Below are positions 40,734-49,548 of a stretch of 64,000 nt of DNA, piece after piece. This stretch comes from DATFXM01 sp035315885 (GTDB lineage: Bacteria > Acidobacteriota > Blastocatellia > UBA7656), in contig DATFXM010000068.1 of NCBI GenBank assembly GCA_035315885.1, positions 28,780-92,779 on the forward strand, in the 5' to 3' direction. Below the pieces are notes generated by a model that did not search any database, was not told the DNA's origin, and saw nothing but the letters and a program-made list of their open reading frames with translations. Position numbers and translations under genes: made by a program. Position 1 is the first letter of the stretch; each line of letters begins with the position of its first letter.

Positions 40734-42908
40734 TCATGGAAGCTCCAAACCGAGGGCGTATACTTCCTGGCTGCCTATGTCACGTAGCACTAGAAGCGAG
40801 TCATCAGGTGCGATACCGCTCCAACACCTCTCCGTGCCGACCGTTCGTCGGAACTGTTTCAGGCTCCCCATCTTTTCCAACGTACCGTCGCTGATCCGAA
40901 TGCGGCAAGCGGCTGTGTCGGTTCCCCATTTTTCAAAGTAAACATACTTGCCGTCTCGCGACCAGCTCGCGAAATGGAGGACGCCGTTGGCCAGCTCCTG
41001 CCGCTTCCCGGTGCTCAGGTCGAATAGAATAATCCTTTTAAAATCGAACTGCAGCGTCACCAGGTAGCGCCCATCGGGCGACCATCGTCCTTCAAAGCTA
41101 CCATCTGAATTCGGCAGCTCTGAGACCTGCTTTGTCGTCAGATCGAGAATCTGCAGTGATGTGGGACCCACGTCCTTGGCGCCGAAGAAGGGCGAGCCGC
41201 CAAATACTATCCGTTTGCCATCCGGCGACCAGTGTGGGAAGGCCTCGCTGCCACTTCGAGCCATAAGTTGTTCGGGTTGGCCACCCATGGAAGACACAGT
41301 ATAGATCTTCCACTGTTGGCCCGGCATTCTGGCCATGAACACAATCGATTTTTTGTCCGGAGACCAGCTGGGGCAATTGACCTCCATCGGAGGGAAAGTC
41401 AGCTGCTGTGGTCTACTGCCGTCCACATTACTTCGCCAGAGTGTGCCTTCCGGGTAGGCGACATACGCAACCATTTGTCCATCCAAGGTGAAGTCCAGGC
41501 TCACGATGGATTTTCCTTGTTGATATGGAATCCACTCTTGAGACCTTGCCTCGTAGCGCATGATCTCGCCACGGGTGTGATCGCCGACAGCGTAGATTTT
41601 CCTTCCATCCTTGCTCGGAACTGGCAAGCGGAACTGGATCGGGCCCGTGCTCAATTGCACTGGCTCGCGATTCACCTTTCGTAGAAAGCTTCCTTCTTCG
41701 CGTACCGCCCACAGATGACTGACGCCATTGCTCGTAGCCTCGAACACGAAATACTTGCCATCCGCAGTCCAGCTTCCGCAGCATTCAGATTCCGACTCGT
41801 TCCAGCCCGGCAGCAGCCGGTGAAGATTGCTGCCATCCGCGAGGACTTCCCAGATCGAATCCCTGGTTGTTCCAGGGTCTCGCATCGTAAAGCGCAAGCG
41901 GGTCCCATCAGGTGACCAGGCAATGCGCCCAGCCTGTTCGGGCAAAGTCACGAGCTTACGCGTTTGGCTCCCATCCATTCGGGCCAAACACAAATCGGAT
42001 TTCACGACGTATGCTATGGACTTGCCATCCGGCGATGGATGTACATCGTGGGCTCGGATGCCCACAAGGGGTCGAGGCGATCCGCCGGACACGGGCACCA
42101 GCCAATAGGGAAAAGGGTAAGGCCCATCGTTGCTGGCGACGAAGAGCTCAGACCCATTTGGCGAGACATCATCGAGGCCGGGATTCTGGAAAGGCACGAC
42201 AAGCGGAACGGTCTCTCCTCCGGCAGTTGAGACCTGAACCAGGGTCGGCTTATTCTCGACAAGCTCTGAGATATACAGTCGTGAACCATCGGTAACAAGG
42301 CCTGTCTTCTGCTGACCGTCATTGGTGACCTGCGTGTAACCCGAGACTTTGAGCGGAGGCGGTGACGAGCCAACCCACACAGCGGAGACTCCGACCCCAA
42401 CCAGGCCCAAGCCAGCCAGCGCCCATCTCGGCCATCGGGAAAGCAACCGCATCGTGCGAGTCGACTCTTTTTCTGTAGCCCTGTATGCCGAAGTCCGATT
42501 GACGTCGTTCGATTCTTCCGGCCCGCTGATTTCCTCCTCCTCGATAAAAAGACTGGACCTGGTTCGCTCCGCTATGAGCAGCTCTCCGTTAGCTTCGGGC
42601 AGCTCTCGCACCTCAGCCACGAAGCGATAACCGCGCTTGGGGACCGTCTGAATGTACCCATCACCCAGGGCTTTCCTCAGGACCGAGATATTGCGCGCGA
42701 GGCTGCCTTCCTCCACAGCCGTTTCGCCCCAGACCTGCTCCATCAGCCAACCTTTCTCACACAGTCGGCCGTTGTTTCCAACCAGGGCCAGCAGAGTCTT
42801 AACCACCTGTGGTTCAAGAGGGACAGGATCTCGCTCGAACCACAATAGACCTTCTGCGGCGTCCAGCTTGAACGGACCAAACTCAAATGTTGTGACTTGT
42901 CTGCTCAT
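40734..42908 (-). CDS. CadC-like membrane regulator: winged-helix DNA-binding domain plus TolB-type propeller
   Basis: 724 aa. The N-terminal OmpR-type winged helix (FEFGPFKLDAAEGLLWFERDPVPLEPQVVKTLLALVGN...GWLMEQVWGETAVEEGSLARNISVLRKALGDGYIQTVPKRGYRFVAEV, about residues 8-105) lacks a receiver domain. A linker and one membrane helix (WALAGLGLVGVGVSAVWVG, about residues 160-180) are followed by a PD40/TolB-like propeller with repeated SPDGKSIAY, SPDGTRLRF, SPDKKSIVFM, SPDGKRIVFGG, SPDGRYLVTL blades. This architecture is common in Acidobacteriota. The propeller probably senses an extracytoplasmic signal and the wing domain binds DNA. A 12-bp palindrome lies just upstream of its start codon. 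Confidence 0.88.
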   Translation of the reverse strand: MSRQVTTFEFGPFKLDAAEGLLWFERDPVPLEPQVVKTLLALVGNNGRLCEKGWLMEQVWGETAVEEGSLARNISVLRKALGDGYIQTVPKRGYRFVAEVRELPEANGELLIAERTRSSLFIEEEEISGPEESNDVNRTSAYRATEKESTRTMRLLSRWPRWALAGLGLVGVGVSAVWVGSSPPPLKVSGYTQVTNDGQQKTGLVTDGSRLYISELVENKPTLVQVSTAGGETVPLVVPFQNPGLDDVSPNGSELFVASNDGPYPFPYWLVPVSGGSPRPLVGIRAHDVHPSPDGKSIAYVVKSDLCLARMDGSQTRKLVTLPEQAGRIAWSPDGTRLRFTMRDPGTTRDSIWEVLADGSNLHRLLPGWNESESECCGSWTADGKYFVFEATSNGVSHLWAVREEGSFLRKVNREPVQLSTGPIQFRLPVPSKDGRKIYAVGDHTRGEIMRYEARSQEWIPYQQGKSIVSLDFTLDGQMVAYVAYPEGTLWRSNVDGSRPQQLTFPPMEVNCPSWSPDKKSIVFMARMPGQQWKIYTVSSMGGQPEQLMARSGSEAFPHWSPDGKRIVFGGSPFFGAKDVGPTSLQILDLTTKQVSELPNSDGSFEGRWSPDGRYLVTLQFDFKRIILFDLSTGKRQELANGVLHFASWSRDGKYVYFEKWGTDTAACRIRISDGTLEKMGSLKQFRRTVGTERCWSGIAPDDSLLVLRDIGSQEVYALGLELP

Positions 42909-42924
42909 ATCTTCTTAAGAGTTT

Positions 42925-42952
42925 CTGAAGGAGTTCTTCAGAACTCCTTCAG
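42925..42952. promoter_or_regulatory. Perfect 12-bp palindrome in the leader of the winged-helix regulator
   Basis: CTGAAGGAGTTC (42925-42936) and GAACTCCTTCAG (42941-42952) are exact inverse complements separated by TTCA. The palindrome ends 17 bases before the minus-strand start codon at 42908. It could be an operator for autoregulation or an RNA hairpin. It is not followed by a T tract, and the gene's own ribosome site (AAGAAGAT) is outside it. Confidence 0.6.
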
Positions 42953-43099
42953 TACTTCCAGGCTGACTGAATCTAGTCTGATAAACGCTGAGAGTTACCG
43001 CCCGGATGCTCAGCGGATTTGAGGTTTCTTTTGCGGCGCGCACATTCTAGTGCAGGCACGGAGAGCGGGCAATAGTCCGCCCGATACCCGGGGTGGGGG

Positions 43100-43375
43100 G
43101 TGCGCAAAAAACGGAAGACCATCATCACCGTGGAGAGCGAGCGCGTTGTCTGGTTCCGCAAGCACCGAGTCAAGACAACAGCCTGGTGCCCGGAGTGCGG
43201 CAAGCAGACTCGCATGTTCAGCACCGATGAAGCGGCATTGATATCTCAGTTCAGCACCCGCGACATCTGCCGTTTCGCTGAGGCCGGGCGAATCCATTTC
43301 ACTGAAACTCCCGAGGGGTTACTGCTGGTATGCCTGAAATCGCTGTCCGATCTCAGGGGCACCGAAGGGTTTTAA
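43100..43375 (+). CDS. Small zinc-ribbon/helix-turn-helix-like protein
   Basis: 91 aa from a GTG at 43100, preceded by a G-rich ribosome site. A basic N-terminus (RKKRKTIITVESERVVWFRKHRV) is followed by a CxxC pair (AWCPECGKQTRMFSTDEAALISQFSTRDICRFAEAGRIHFTETPEGLLLVCL, read in parts). The second half resembles an excisionase/MerR-like winged helix-turn-helix. Similar short proteins are common in Acidobacteriota and often sit alone. Likely a DNA-binding protein; the target is unknown. It is divergent from the winged-helix regulator, about 190 bases away. Confidence 0.72.
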   Translation: MRKKRKTIITVESERVVWFRKHRVKTTAWCPECGKQTRMFSTDEAALISQFSTRDICRFAEAGRIHFTETPEGLLLVCLKSLSDLRGTEGF

Positions 43376-43536
43376 CCTCGGCAAACTCTGATCGTCTTTC
43401 CAGAGGACTCTTTTCAGAGGTTCCTTCACGGGTACGTGGCGAAGCAATCGTGTCACCACACGGATTCCACGTGTGAAATCAGCTGGCGGTCAGCTTCAGC
43501 CGTCGCAGCTCCAATACATTAAGGAGACAGAAACTA

Positions 43537-44169
43537 ATGAGACAGAGGATGAATCGCAAAGTCACTTTGATGGTCTTGGCTACTCTTGTCGCGTTGCCAG
43601 CAGTAGCGTTTCCACAGGGCAGGGGATCGAGAAACGCCATCGGTGACGTTCAGCTTGAATTGGTCGGGCAGTTTATCAATCTGACGCCCACGTCGTCGCA
43701 GCAGTTCGGATATCTTACTTACATCAATGGGATCAGCGGTGACGAGCCGATCTTCAGCACCGGACCGCAGGACGAGACCACGGCGTTGTTTACGTTCTAC
43801 AACGACACCGCTAACGAGAGGGTAATCAGCAACGGTCCTTTTCGAATAACAAATCGAATAGGAACCTCAACGATCTATTTGGACACTGCGCATGACGGGA
43901 ACTTTTCCAACCCGGATTCATTCCGCAATGGTATACCAGTGCAAACATCCACCTTGAGACAGCAAGTGGTCTTTAACACCGGTACGGGGGATTTTACTGC
44001 CACGTTTGTCAACACCATCACGTCGAGCGATTTCTTCAACCTGGGAAACCACCACTTCGTGCTCGGTAAGAGGGGCCAGACTTTTAGAATGACCTTTTTT
44101 GGCCATCTGGCGACATTGCCTGGACACTTCGCAGGCTTTGCAGTCGGCCCGTACTTGACTCGCGATTGA
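43537..44169 (+). CDS. Secreted protein of unknown function
   Basis: 210 aa with a signal peptide (MNRKVTLMVLATLVALPAVAFPQ) and an AGGAGA ribosome site. The mature part is beta-rich (DVQLELVGQFINLTPTSSQQFGYLTYINGISGDEPIFSTGPQDETTALFTFYND) with Thr/Asn/Gly-rich strands and no Cys. No family is recognised. A terminator-like hairpin follows at 44227, so it appears to be a single-gene unit. Confidence 0.75.
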   Translation: MRQRMNRKVTLMVLATLVALPAVAFPQGRGSRNAIGDVQLELVGQFINLTPTSSQQFGYLTYINGISGDEPIFSTGPQDETTALFTFYNDTANERVISNGPFRITNRIGTSTIYLDTAHDGNFSNPDSFRNGIPVQTSTLRQQVVFNTGTGDFTATFVNTITSSDFFNLGNHHFVLGKRGQTFRMTFFGHLATLPGHFAGFAVGPYLTRD

Positions 44170-44226
44170 TCAGACAAAGCAGGACTGAACGACAGCAGTC
44201 GGGATGGGGATCTTGCCAGCCATTAG

Positions 44227-44255
44227 CCGGGGGTTTAGCGAAGCGAAACCCCCGG
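44227..44255 (+). terminator. Hairpin terminator after the secreted protein gene
   Basis: CCGGGGGTTT (44227-44236) pairs with AAACCCCCGG (44246-44255); the loop AGCGAAGCG lies between. It is 58 bases after the stop codon. GTGATCC follows, without a clear T tract. Confidence 0.6.
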
Positions 44256-44566
44256 TGATCCGACAAACAGCGACCGCACCCCGGCGTGGTGCCAGCAGAG
44301 AGTCAAGTGTCAACCGATTCAACATTCTCGTGCGATCGTCGTTTCATTCGCTACCGGTCACATGTCGGTGGCTAAAGACAGCGCCAGCCGGCAGTGGCAT
44401 CCGGATGGCTTTGAGGTTGAGAACTTCACCGCTGTTACCAAACCCCAGGCATAAGCCGAGACTTCATGTTGACTCTGATACTCCGTATATCCGTTAGCTC
44501 ACTCGCAAAGAAGCGCGCGTGGTCCAGGGAGATTTTCGCGCTGTTCCCCGAGCCGAACGATCTCGA

Positions 44567-45154
44567 TCAATGTGGCTGCTTGTCTATCAGCGCGTGTTCA
44601 ATACGACGGTCCGGAATCAGCCAGAGTAGCGCCCCGACAATGTAGATAGGCTCAGCGACCCACCCCGTCCAAAGCGTGGACACGATCGCCACCAAATAAA
44701 GCACAAGAGAAACCTTTCCCTTCCAGTCGCGGCCGACCGCTTTTTTCAGAAGCGAGTCAGGGCCTTGGGTGCGGATGATTGTCTGCTGGAGCAATAAATA
44801 CGCAATAGCCGCCATCAGCAGCACAATGCCGTAGATCGCTGTTGGCAGCGGTGTGAAGAGATTCTCCCCCATCCACGCGGTGGCAAACGGAAACAGCGAA
44901 AGCCAAAACAACAGGTGCAGGTTAGCCCACAGCATCGTGCCGGAAACCGTGGTTGACGCATGCAGCATGTGGTGGTGATTGTTCCAGTAAATGCCGACGT
45001 ACAGGAAACTCAAAACGTAGCTAAGGAACACCGGCAACACCTCAGACAAATCGTGCAGTTTGTCACCGTGGGGTACCTTCAATTCAAGCACCATTATCGT
45101 GATGATGATCGCGAGCACCCCATCGCTGAATGCCTCGAGCCGTCCCTTGCCCAT
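44567..45154 (-). CDS. TMEM175-family (DUF1211) potassium channel-like membrane protein
   Basis: 195 aa from the ATG at 45154, which has a very strong AGGAGGTGAA site; the frame is open 26 codons further but without support. The signature FSDGVLAI of the TMEM175 pore helix stands at residues 8-15 (GRLEAFSDGVLAIIITIMVLELKVP). Five more hydrophobic segments follow (LPVFLSYVLSFLYVGIYWNNHHHML, LWANLHLLFWLSLFPFATAWMGE, AIYGIVLLMAAIAYLLL, VSLVLYLVAIVSTLWTGWV, PIYIVGALLWLIP). Bacterial members form tetrameric K+-conducting channels. With kdpA broken in this window, it is one possible K+ route, but genome-wide data are missing. Confidence 0.88.
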   Translation of the reverse strand: MGKGRLEAFSDGVLAIIITIMVLELKVPHGDKLHDLSEVLPVFLSYVLSFLYVGIYWNNHHHMLHASTTVSGTMLWANLHLLFWLSLFPFATAWMGENLFTPLPTAIYGIVLLMAAIAYLLLQQTIIRTQGPDSLLKKAVGRDWKGKVSLVLYLVAIVSTLWTGWVAEPIYIVGALLWLIPDRRIEHALIDKQPH

Positions 45155-45390
45155 TTCACCTCCTTCGCACCTCCCAGTACCGGTGCGAGCTTTAGAAGCG
45201 AACCTTCCGCATTGCGCGGTCTTCCAGAACAAGCTTGAACGTCTTAGGTGTCGGAATGTTGAGCGAGGCGACGCAATTTCTCCATCGGGCCGAGCAGCGA
45301 GCGGGTAAACCTATCGCCGCAAAAATGAACACTTGTCGTCGCAATTCGAAGAGACTAAGAGTCGAAACGGGGAGGAGTAAATTGCAGACT

Positions 45391-45636
45391 TTACCTTTGC
45401 TTCGAAAATTCCGCTAAGAGTTGCTCCATTAGCCGGAGACACTCCTGACAGGCCTCGGTTACCGTTTTGTTGCCGTGTTTTGTGGCGACGTAGAACGTTT
45501 GTGACCGACACCAGCGATCCAGCCTTCCGGCGCGCTCACAGCCTCTGAATCTGCAGCGGGCACACCGCGCTGTGTCATCTTGGTCGATTTCTTGCAGATT
45601 CTGGTTTCGCGCAAAGATCGCAAAGGTTCTCCTCAT
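45391..45636 (-). CDS. Possible small Cys-rich protein
   Basis: 81 aa with a clustered cysteine pattern (ARCARCRFRGCERAGRLDRWC, then ACQECLRLMEQLLAEF). It could bind a metal. The C-terminal amphipathic helix looks protein-like. The ribosome site is weak (GGACGATGGG close to the ATG) and no family is recognised, so it may be spurious. Confidence 0.4.
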   Translation of the reverse strand: MRRTFAIFARNQNLQEIDQDDTARCARCRFRGCERAGRLDRWCRSQTFYVATKHGNKTVTEACQECLRLMEQLLAEFSKQR

Positions 45637-45712
45637 CCCATCGTCCGCTCATGTCGTCTCTCCTTGAAACACTCGACGCCGCGACAGCACTTTTGCGCAA
45701 GACGTTGGATTC

Positions 45713-46822
45713 TTACATCACCGCCCGTAGGATGTCCGAATAGAGGAAGTCAACGGGCTCGGCAAAAGTAGTCGAAGTATTTCCGGTGACCACCACCACC
45801 ATATCGAATTTCGGAATGATGAATATCCATTGATCGCGAGCACCGGCGGCGGTGTAGATGTCGCCATCAGGCTCCTCGTCGTGCTCGATTGGAAGGAGCC
45901 ACCACAAGTACCCGTAGTCGACCGGATGCGATCCAAACGTCCTGGCGTTGCGCACCCGGTGTTGCATCGATTCTCTCAGCCAGTCTTCAGAAACTATTTG
46001 CTTGTCTTCCCACCGCCCTCTTCGCAGGATCAGGTAGCCAATTTTCGCCATATCTCTCGCTCGAAGGTTCAGCCCGCCGCCGGTATGGGTTAGCCCTTCA
46101 GGGAGCCCCTGGTACCACCAGGCGTTCGTGATGCCGAGAGGGTCAAACAGATTCTGCTGCGCAAAACCGTCAACAGATGTTCCGGCTGCTTTGCGGATGA
46201 CGCCGCCAAGCAATATCACTCCACCGCTGTTGTACTCGAAGCGCGTGCCGGGCTCTTCAGCCATCGGCCAGTCAAGCACGAAGCGCAACCAGTCACAGCG
46301 GCAATCATTCAAGCGCTGCAACGGCGAGCCCTGGTAGACCGCTTCGCTCCAATCAAACCCGGTTCGCATCGTTAACAAGTCCTTGATGCGCAAGGATGAC
46401 TTTCGTTCGTCGAGATTCTTTATGTGGCGATACTCCGGGAAGAATTCGAGAATTGGCTCATCGACTCCCGCCAGTTTGCCTTGCGCAATGGCGGCCCCGA
46501 TCAAAAGAGAAGTGACGCTCTTGGTATCAGATTGCAACGTGTGGACGTCGTTGGGCCCTGATCCGTTGAAGTAGCTCTCAACAACCAGATAACCGTTCCG
46601 GACTATCAAAAGACTATTAAGGTCTCTGATTTTGTTTTTTCGAATTCGTTTGACAAGTCTCTTTAGGATCTTCCGATCGAGTGATTGATCTTCCGGGCTG
46701 GATGTTCGCCACTCCCCGGTCGGCCAGTAGTCGGCGGGTGTCTGTGCAGCAACAGAGCCAGCCGGAACGGAGAAAACCGCTACCAGCAGGACGAGCACTG
46801 ACGCGAACATTCTTAGTTGCAT
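45713..46822 (-). CDS. Secreted serine hydrolase of the beta-lactamase/penicillin-binding (class C-like) family
   Basis: 369 aa from the ATG at 46822, preceded by GGGAAG; the frame extends 21 codons upstream. Signal peptide MQLRMFASVLVLLVAVFSVPAGSVAAQ. The nucleophile motif SxxK is seen as SDTK in THTLQSDTKSVTSLLIG-like sequence (about residue 125), and the second motif YxN/S as EYNSGG. The third KTG/HxG box is replaced by an AAGARDQ-like stretch near the C-terminus. Such proteins are usually esterases, D-aminopeptidases or peptidoglycan-modifying enzymes rather than resistance enzymes. The neighbours give no further clue. Confidence 0.85.
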   Translation of the reverse strand: MQLRMFASVLVLLVAVFSVPAGSVAAQTPADYWPTGEWRTSSPEDQSLDRKILKRLVKRIRKNKIRDLNSLLIVRNGYLVVESYFNGSGPNDVHTLQSDTKSVTSLLIGAAIAQGKLAGVDEPILEFFPEYRHIKNLDERKSSLRIKDLLTMRTGFDWSEAVYQGSPLQRLNDCRCDWLRFVLDWPMAEEPGTRFEYNSGGVILLGGVIRKAAGTSVDGFAQQNLFDPLGITNAWWYQGLPEGLTHTGGGLNLRARDMAKIGYLILRRGRWEDKQIVSEDWLRESMQHRVRNARTFGSHPVDYGYLWWLLPIEHDEEPDGDIYTAAGARDQWIFIIPKFDMVVVVTGNTSTTFAEPVDFLYSDILRAVM

Positions 46823-46885
46823 AGTACTTCCCAAATACTCTTTGAAGTGACGGTCCAGTGTTCCATGTGAGTATTCATAATGCAA

Positions 46886-47271
46886 AGAGTAAATTGTTCC
46901 GGTCGAACTCGATCAGTTGCGAAGTAGACCGCTGCGCCACGGTGCCGCGGCAATGATTCTGTAGTGTCAACCGCGAAGACCTTCTATCGAATCAACTGAA
47001 AGAGCTTCGAGTCTTCGACCAGAATCCCTGTGAGCGCCAAACCTAAGGGAGGTGGCCCAGATTGAGACCGAGGCAATACAACGAAGGTGGGTCCCCCAAT
47101 TTCACTGTTTGATCTGGCCCCGGCGAAACGTGCGAATCCAGAACGCTCGAAATAATCTCAGTTGGCGGAAAACCCAACGCCTTCGATCCCTGTGGTGCCT
47201 GTTGTGTTCGAGTCTTTGACGGATGCAAGAAGCAGTTTACGGGCAAGTTGTACGACATAAAGGCTACCGGT
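46886..47271. other. Intergenic region, no gene recognised
   Basis: About 390 bases between the beta-lactamase-family gene and the doubtful short frame at 47272. No RNA gene, strong hairpin or repeat is seen. Confidence 0.45.
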
Positions 47272-47487
47272 ATGACAATCGTCACATTTTGCGTTGTTGG
47301 TTGTCTAATTGGAACGGGCGGCAGTTTCCTTTTGATGGCGGCCTGCATAGCGCTCTGTGCCCTTGCACAAGGCATCGACACACAAAAGAAAATCGAAGAG
47401 GCGACCTCGGACTTTAAGTCATGCTTATTCGCGGGAGCCGTTCAATGCCACGGCAATGATCCGCACTGCATATGTCCCTGGGTTTAA
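47272..47487 (+). CDS. Possible small membrane or lipoprotein peptide
   Basis: 71 codons from the ATG at 47272. A hydrophobic N-terminus (MTIVTFCVVGCLIGTGGSFLLMAACIALCALA) is followed by a short polar part with several Cys (FKSCLFAGAVQCHGNDPHCICPWV). There is no clear ribosome site. It might be a real secreted Cys-rich peptide ahead of the ankyrin gene, but evidence is weak. Confidence 0.3.
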   Translation: MTIVTFCVVGCLIGTGGSFLLMAACIALCALAQGIDTQKKIEEATSDFKSCLFAGAVQCHGNDPHCICPWV

Positions 47488-47539
47488 CCATCGGAAGGCG
47501 AATACAACGCTTTGGTCCTAGCGATCAAGGCGTGCGACG

Positions 47540-48295
47540 ATGATGATGCTAAAGGTAGTCCTCGCCGCCGCGCTGATCGGGATTCTCGCATGCAGAGCAC
47601 AACGTCGGGATCCCGCGGACGCGCGTGCTGCTCTGGAAAAGCGTAGACTTGATTACAATGCGGCGACGTTTGTAGCAAACGTCAAGGAAGGCAAAGCGGA
47701 GATCGTGAACCTTTTCCTCGATGCTGGTATGGACCCGGATATACGCGGCGATTCCGAGCCAACTGCGTTGATGATTTGCGCCGAACGGAACAACGCGGCC
47801 GTCTTGAAGATTCTGCTCGCTAAAGGTGCGAGTGTTGAACTCGCGGCTTCCGAAGGTCAAAGAGCTTTGCATTACGCAGCGACCGCTACAAATGGGGGCG
47901 ACTGCGTCCGGCTGTTGCTCGAGCATCATGCGGATGCAAATGCAAAGACAAGTCGAGGAAACACGCCTCTGATGTCGGCAGTTCTGATACCGTCCGCTGA
48001 GCCATCCCTGCCCGATGCGGCAATGTTCAAACTGATTGATAAGGTGAGAATCCTGTTGGAACACGGGGCCGACGTCAATGCTGCCAATATCGATGGCGTT
48101 ACGCCACTGATGCGCGCGGCTGTTCTAGGTAATACCGAGTTCCTGCGCGAATTGTTGGAGCACGGCGCTGACGTTCACGCCATAGACCGCCGAGGCGAGA
48201 GCGCGGCATCGTACGCCGTGCGGTACAACAACGCCCAAGCCGCACTTCTCCTCCAAAGGCGGGAGGCTAAAGAACGCAAAGGGACTCCATATTAG
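47540..48295 (+). CDS. Ankyrin-repeat lipoprotein
   Basis: 251 aa. The N-terminus MMMLKVVLAAALIGILAC carries a lipobox (ILAC18), suggesting a lipid-anchored periplasmic protein. About five or six ankyrin repeats follow: GKAEIVNLFLDAGMDPDIRGDSEPTALMICAERNN, AAVLKILLAKGASVELAASEGQRALHYAA, CVRLLLEHHADANAKTSRGNTPLMSA, KVRILLEHGADVNAANIDGVTPLMRAA, FLRELLEHGADVHAIDRRGESAASYA. Ankyrin repeats bind proteins; the partner is unknown. A tRNA-Phe gene on the other strand follows immediately. Confidence 0.85.
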   Translation: MMMLKVVLAAALIGILACRAQRRDPADARAALEKRRLDYNAATFVANVKEGKAEIVNLFLDAGMDPDIRGDSEPTALMICAERNNAAVLKILLAKGASVELAASEGQRALHYAATATNGGDCVRLLLEHHADANAKTSRGNTPLMSAVLIPSAEPSLPDAAMFKLIDKVRILLEHGADVNAANIDGVTPLMRAAVLGNTEFLRELLEHGADVHAIDRRGESAASYAVRYNNAQAALLLQRREAKERKGTPY

Positions 48296-48348
48296 CAATA
48301 GGATTTCCATTGAGATTCCACGATGAGCAACTTAAATATTGATATGTT

Positions 48349-48424
<76 letters not shown>

Positions 48425-48752
48425 ACGTAAGGTGAGCTCTCAAGCCTTTCGGCGAAAAGCGGATGTTAAACAATAGTTGTTGCTACTGTCAACGTAAGAG
48501 ACTCCCCGATTCGCACTAGGTCCCTCAGGCTAACGAACAAAGCCTTCAGTTTCTCAGACACCTGCCTCACGGATCTGTCAGCGTGATAAGTTGGGACGTA
48601 TTCCAATTTCAAGAAGGCCCTCTACACCTTTAGGCCGCAATGATATGACGAGTCTTGGGGCGAAGGTCATCGACTCGCGAGGCTCCAATGTAGCTAAGTG
48701 GGCATTCGACGTCTATCTGCGGAAAGAGTTGTAAAACTGTGGTAGTGGTTTG
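48425..48752. other. Intergenic region upstream of tRNA-Phe
   Basis: About 330 bases without a recognisable gene. The promoter of tRNA-Phe should lie near 48430-48480 on the minus strand. Confidence 0.4.
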
Positions 48753-48782
48753 GAGCCCTTCCGGAACTCTCCGGAAGGGCTC
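48753..48782. terminator. Perfect 13-bp hairpin, terminator candidate
   Basis: GAGCCCTTCCGGA (48753-48765) and TCCGGAAGGGCTC (48770-48782) are exact inverse complements around ACTC. It lies 57 bases beyond the stop of the lipocalin-like gene (minus strand). On that strand AAACC follows, so the T tract is missing. Confidence 0.6.
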
Positions 48783-48838
48783 TGTGAACTCTTGGTGAGC
48801 AATAACCGAATGTTTGTGTCAGACTGAGTGAGCGACTC

Positions 48839-49345
48839 TCACTCGACCCTGGTTAACTTCATTCGAGGTTGATTCGCGGCCTGGTCCCCGGCCGGGAGCA
48901 GCCAGAGCGTGTTGGTTCCTTCCAGTTTGAACTCTCGAACTATCGACGCTCCGCTGGTCATCAGGTTGGCGCTCTTCGCCACGATCGGCTTCATGCTGAT
49001 CGTCGCTCCCTTCATCTCGTAGGTACCCGAATTCGCAATGAACGGTCCCCACTGTTGAAACAGTGCAATCTTCTCGGCGTCCGTCGGGTTCTGAGGGTCT
49101 TTCGGTGGCTCAACCTCAGCTCGCGGCTTATCTCCTCTCACGAACAGCTGGCTGTAGTAGCCTTTTGTGAAAATGAACAAACCCGGCTGAGGGTTGCTGA
49201 TCGTAGTGCCCTTATCGGAAGGGCTCGTGCCGGGCAGCACTACTTCTGTGACCTTCCACACGCCTTCAATCGGGGATTTCGTCTGAGCGAACGCGGCGCT
49301 TGCAGACACGACGCAAAACACGACTGACAGAGCAAATCGTTTCAT
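48839..49345 (-). CDS. Secreted lipocalin-like domain protein
   Basis: 168 aa from the ATG at 49345, which has a GGAGGTG site; an 11-codon upstream extension is not supported. Signal peptide MKRFALSVVFCVVSASAAFAQ. The mature part begins SPIEGVWKVTEVVLPG and contains NPQPGLFIFTKGYYSQLFVRGDKPR, SGTYEMKGATISMKPIVAKS and EFKLEGTNTLWLL. This follows the GxW-led strand order of small lipocalin-like (DUF-type) proteins. It probably binds a hydrophobic ligand in the periplasm; the ligand is unknown. Confidence 0.75.
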   Translation of the reverse strand: MKRFALSVVFCVVSASAAFAQTKSPIEGVWKVTEVVLPGTSPSDKGTTISNPQPGLFIFTKGYYSQLFVRGDKPRAEVEPPKDPQNPTDAEKIALFQQWGPFIANSGTYEMKGATISMKPIVAKSANLMTSGASIVREFKLEGTNTLWLLPAGDQAANQPRMKLTRVE

Positions 49346-49548
49346 AAAACACCTCCATTGCGGCATTTGTCTCGTCACGCGTCACACACGAAACAGAAAG
49401 GCGAGGAGTGCGTCACTGCTTGTCTGAATAAGTTGGACTCGGTCCAAAGATACGCGCCGAGTTTAGTTCATCGGAGCTCACCAAGTCAATGTACTGCTCC
49501 CACCACAATTGTCTCAATGGGTCCACACTTCTCAGCGAGCAGCGGGGA

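Noticed and set aside
45713..46822. Calling the beta-lactamase-family protein an antibiotic resistance gene
   Set aside because: The third active-site box is atypical and the context gives no resistance genes; most such family members are esterases or peptidases.
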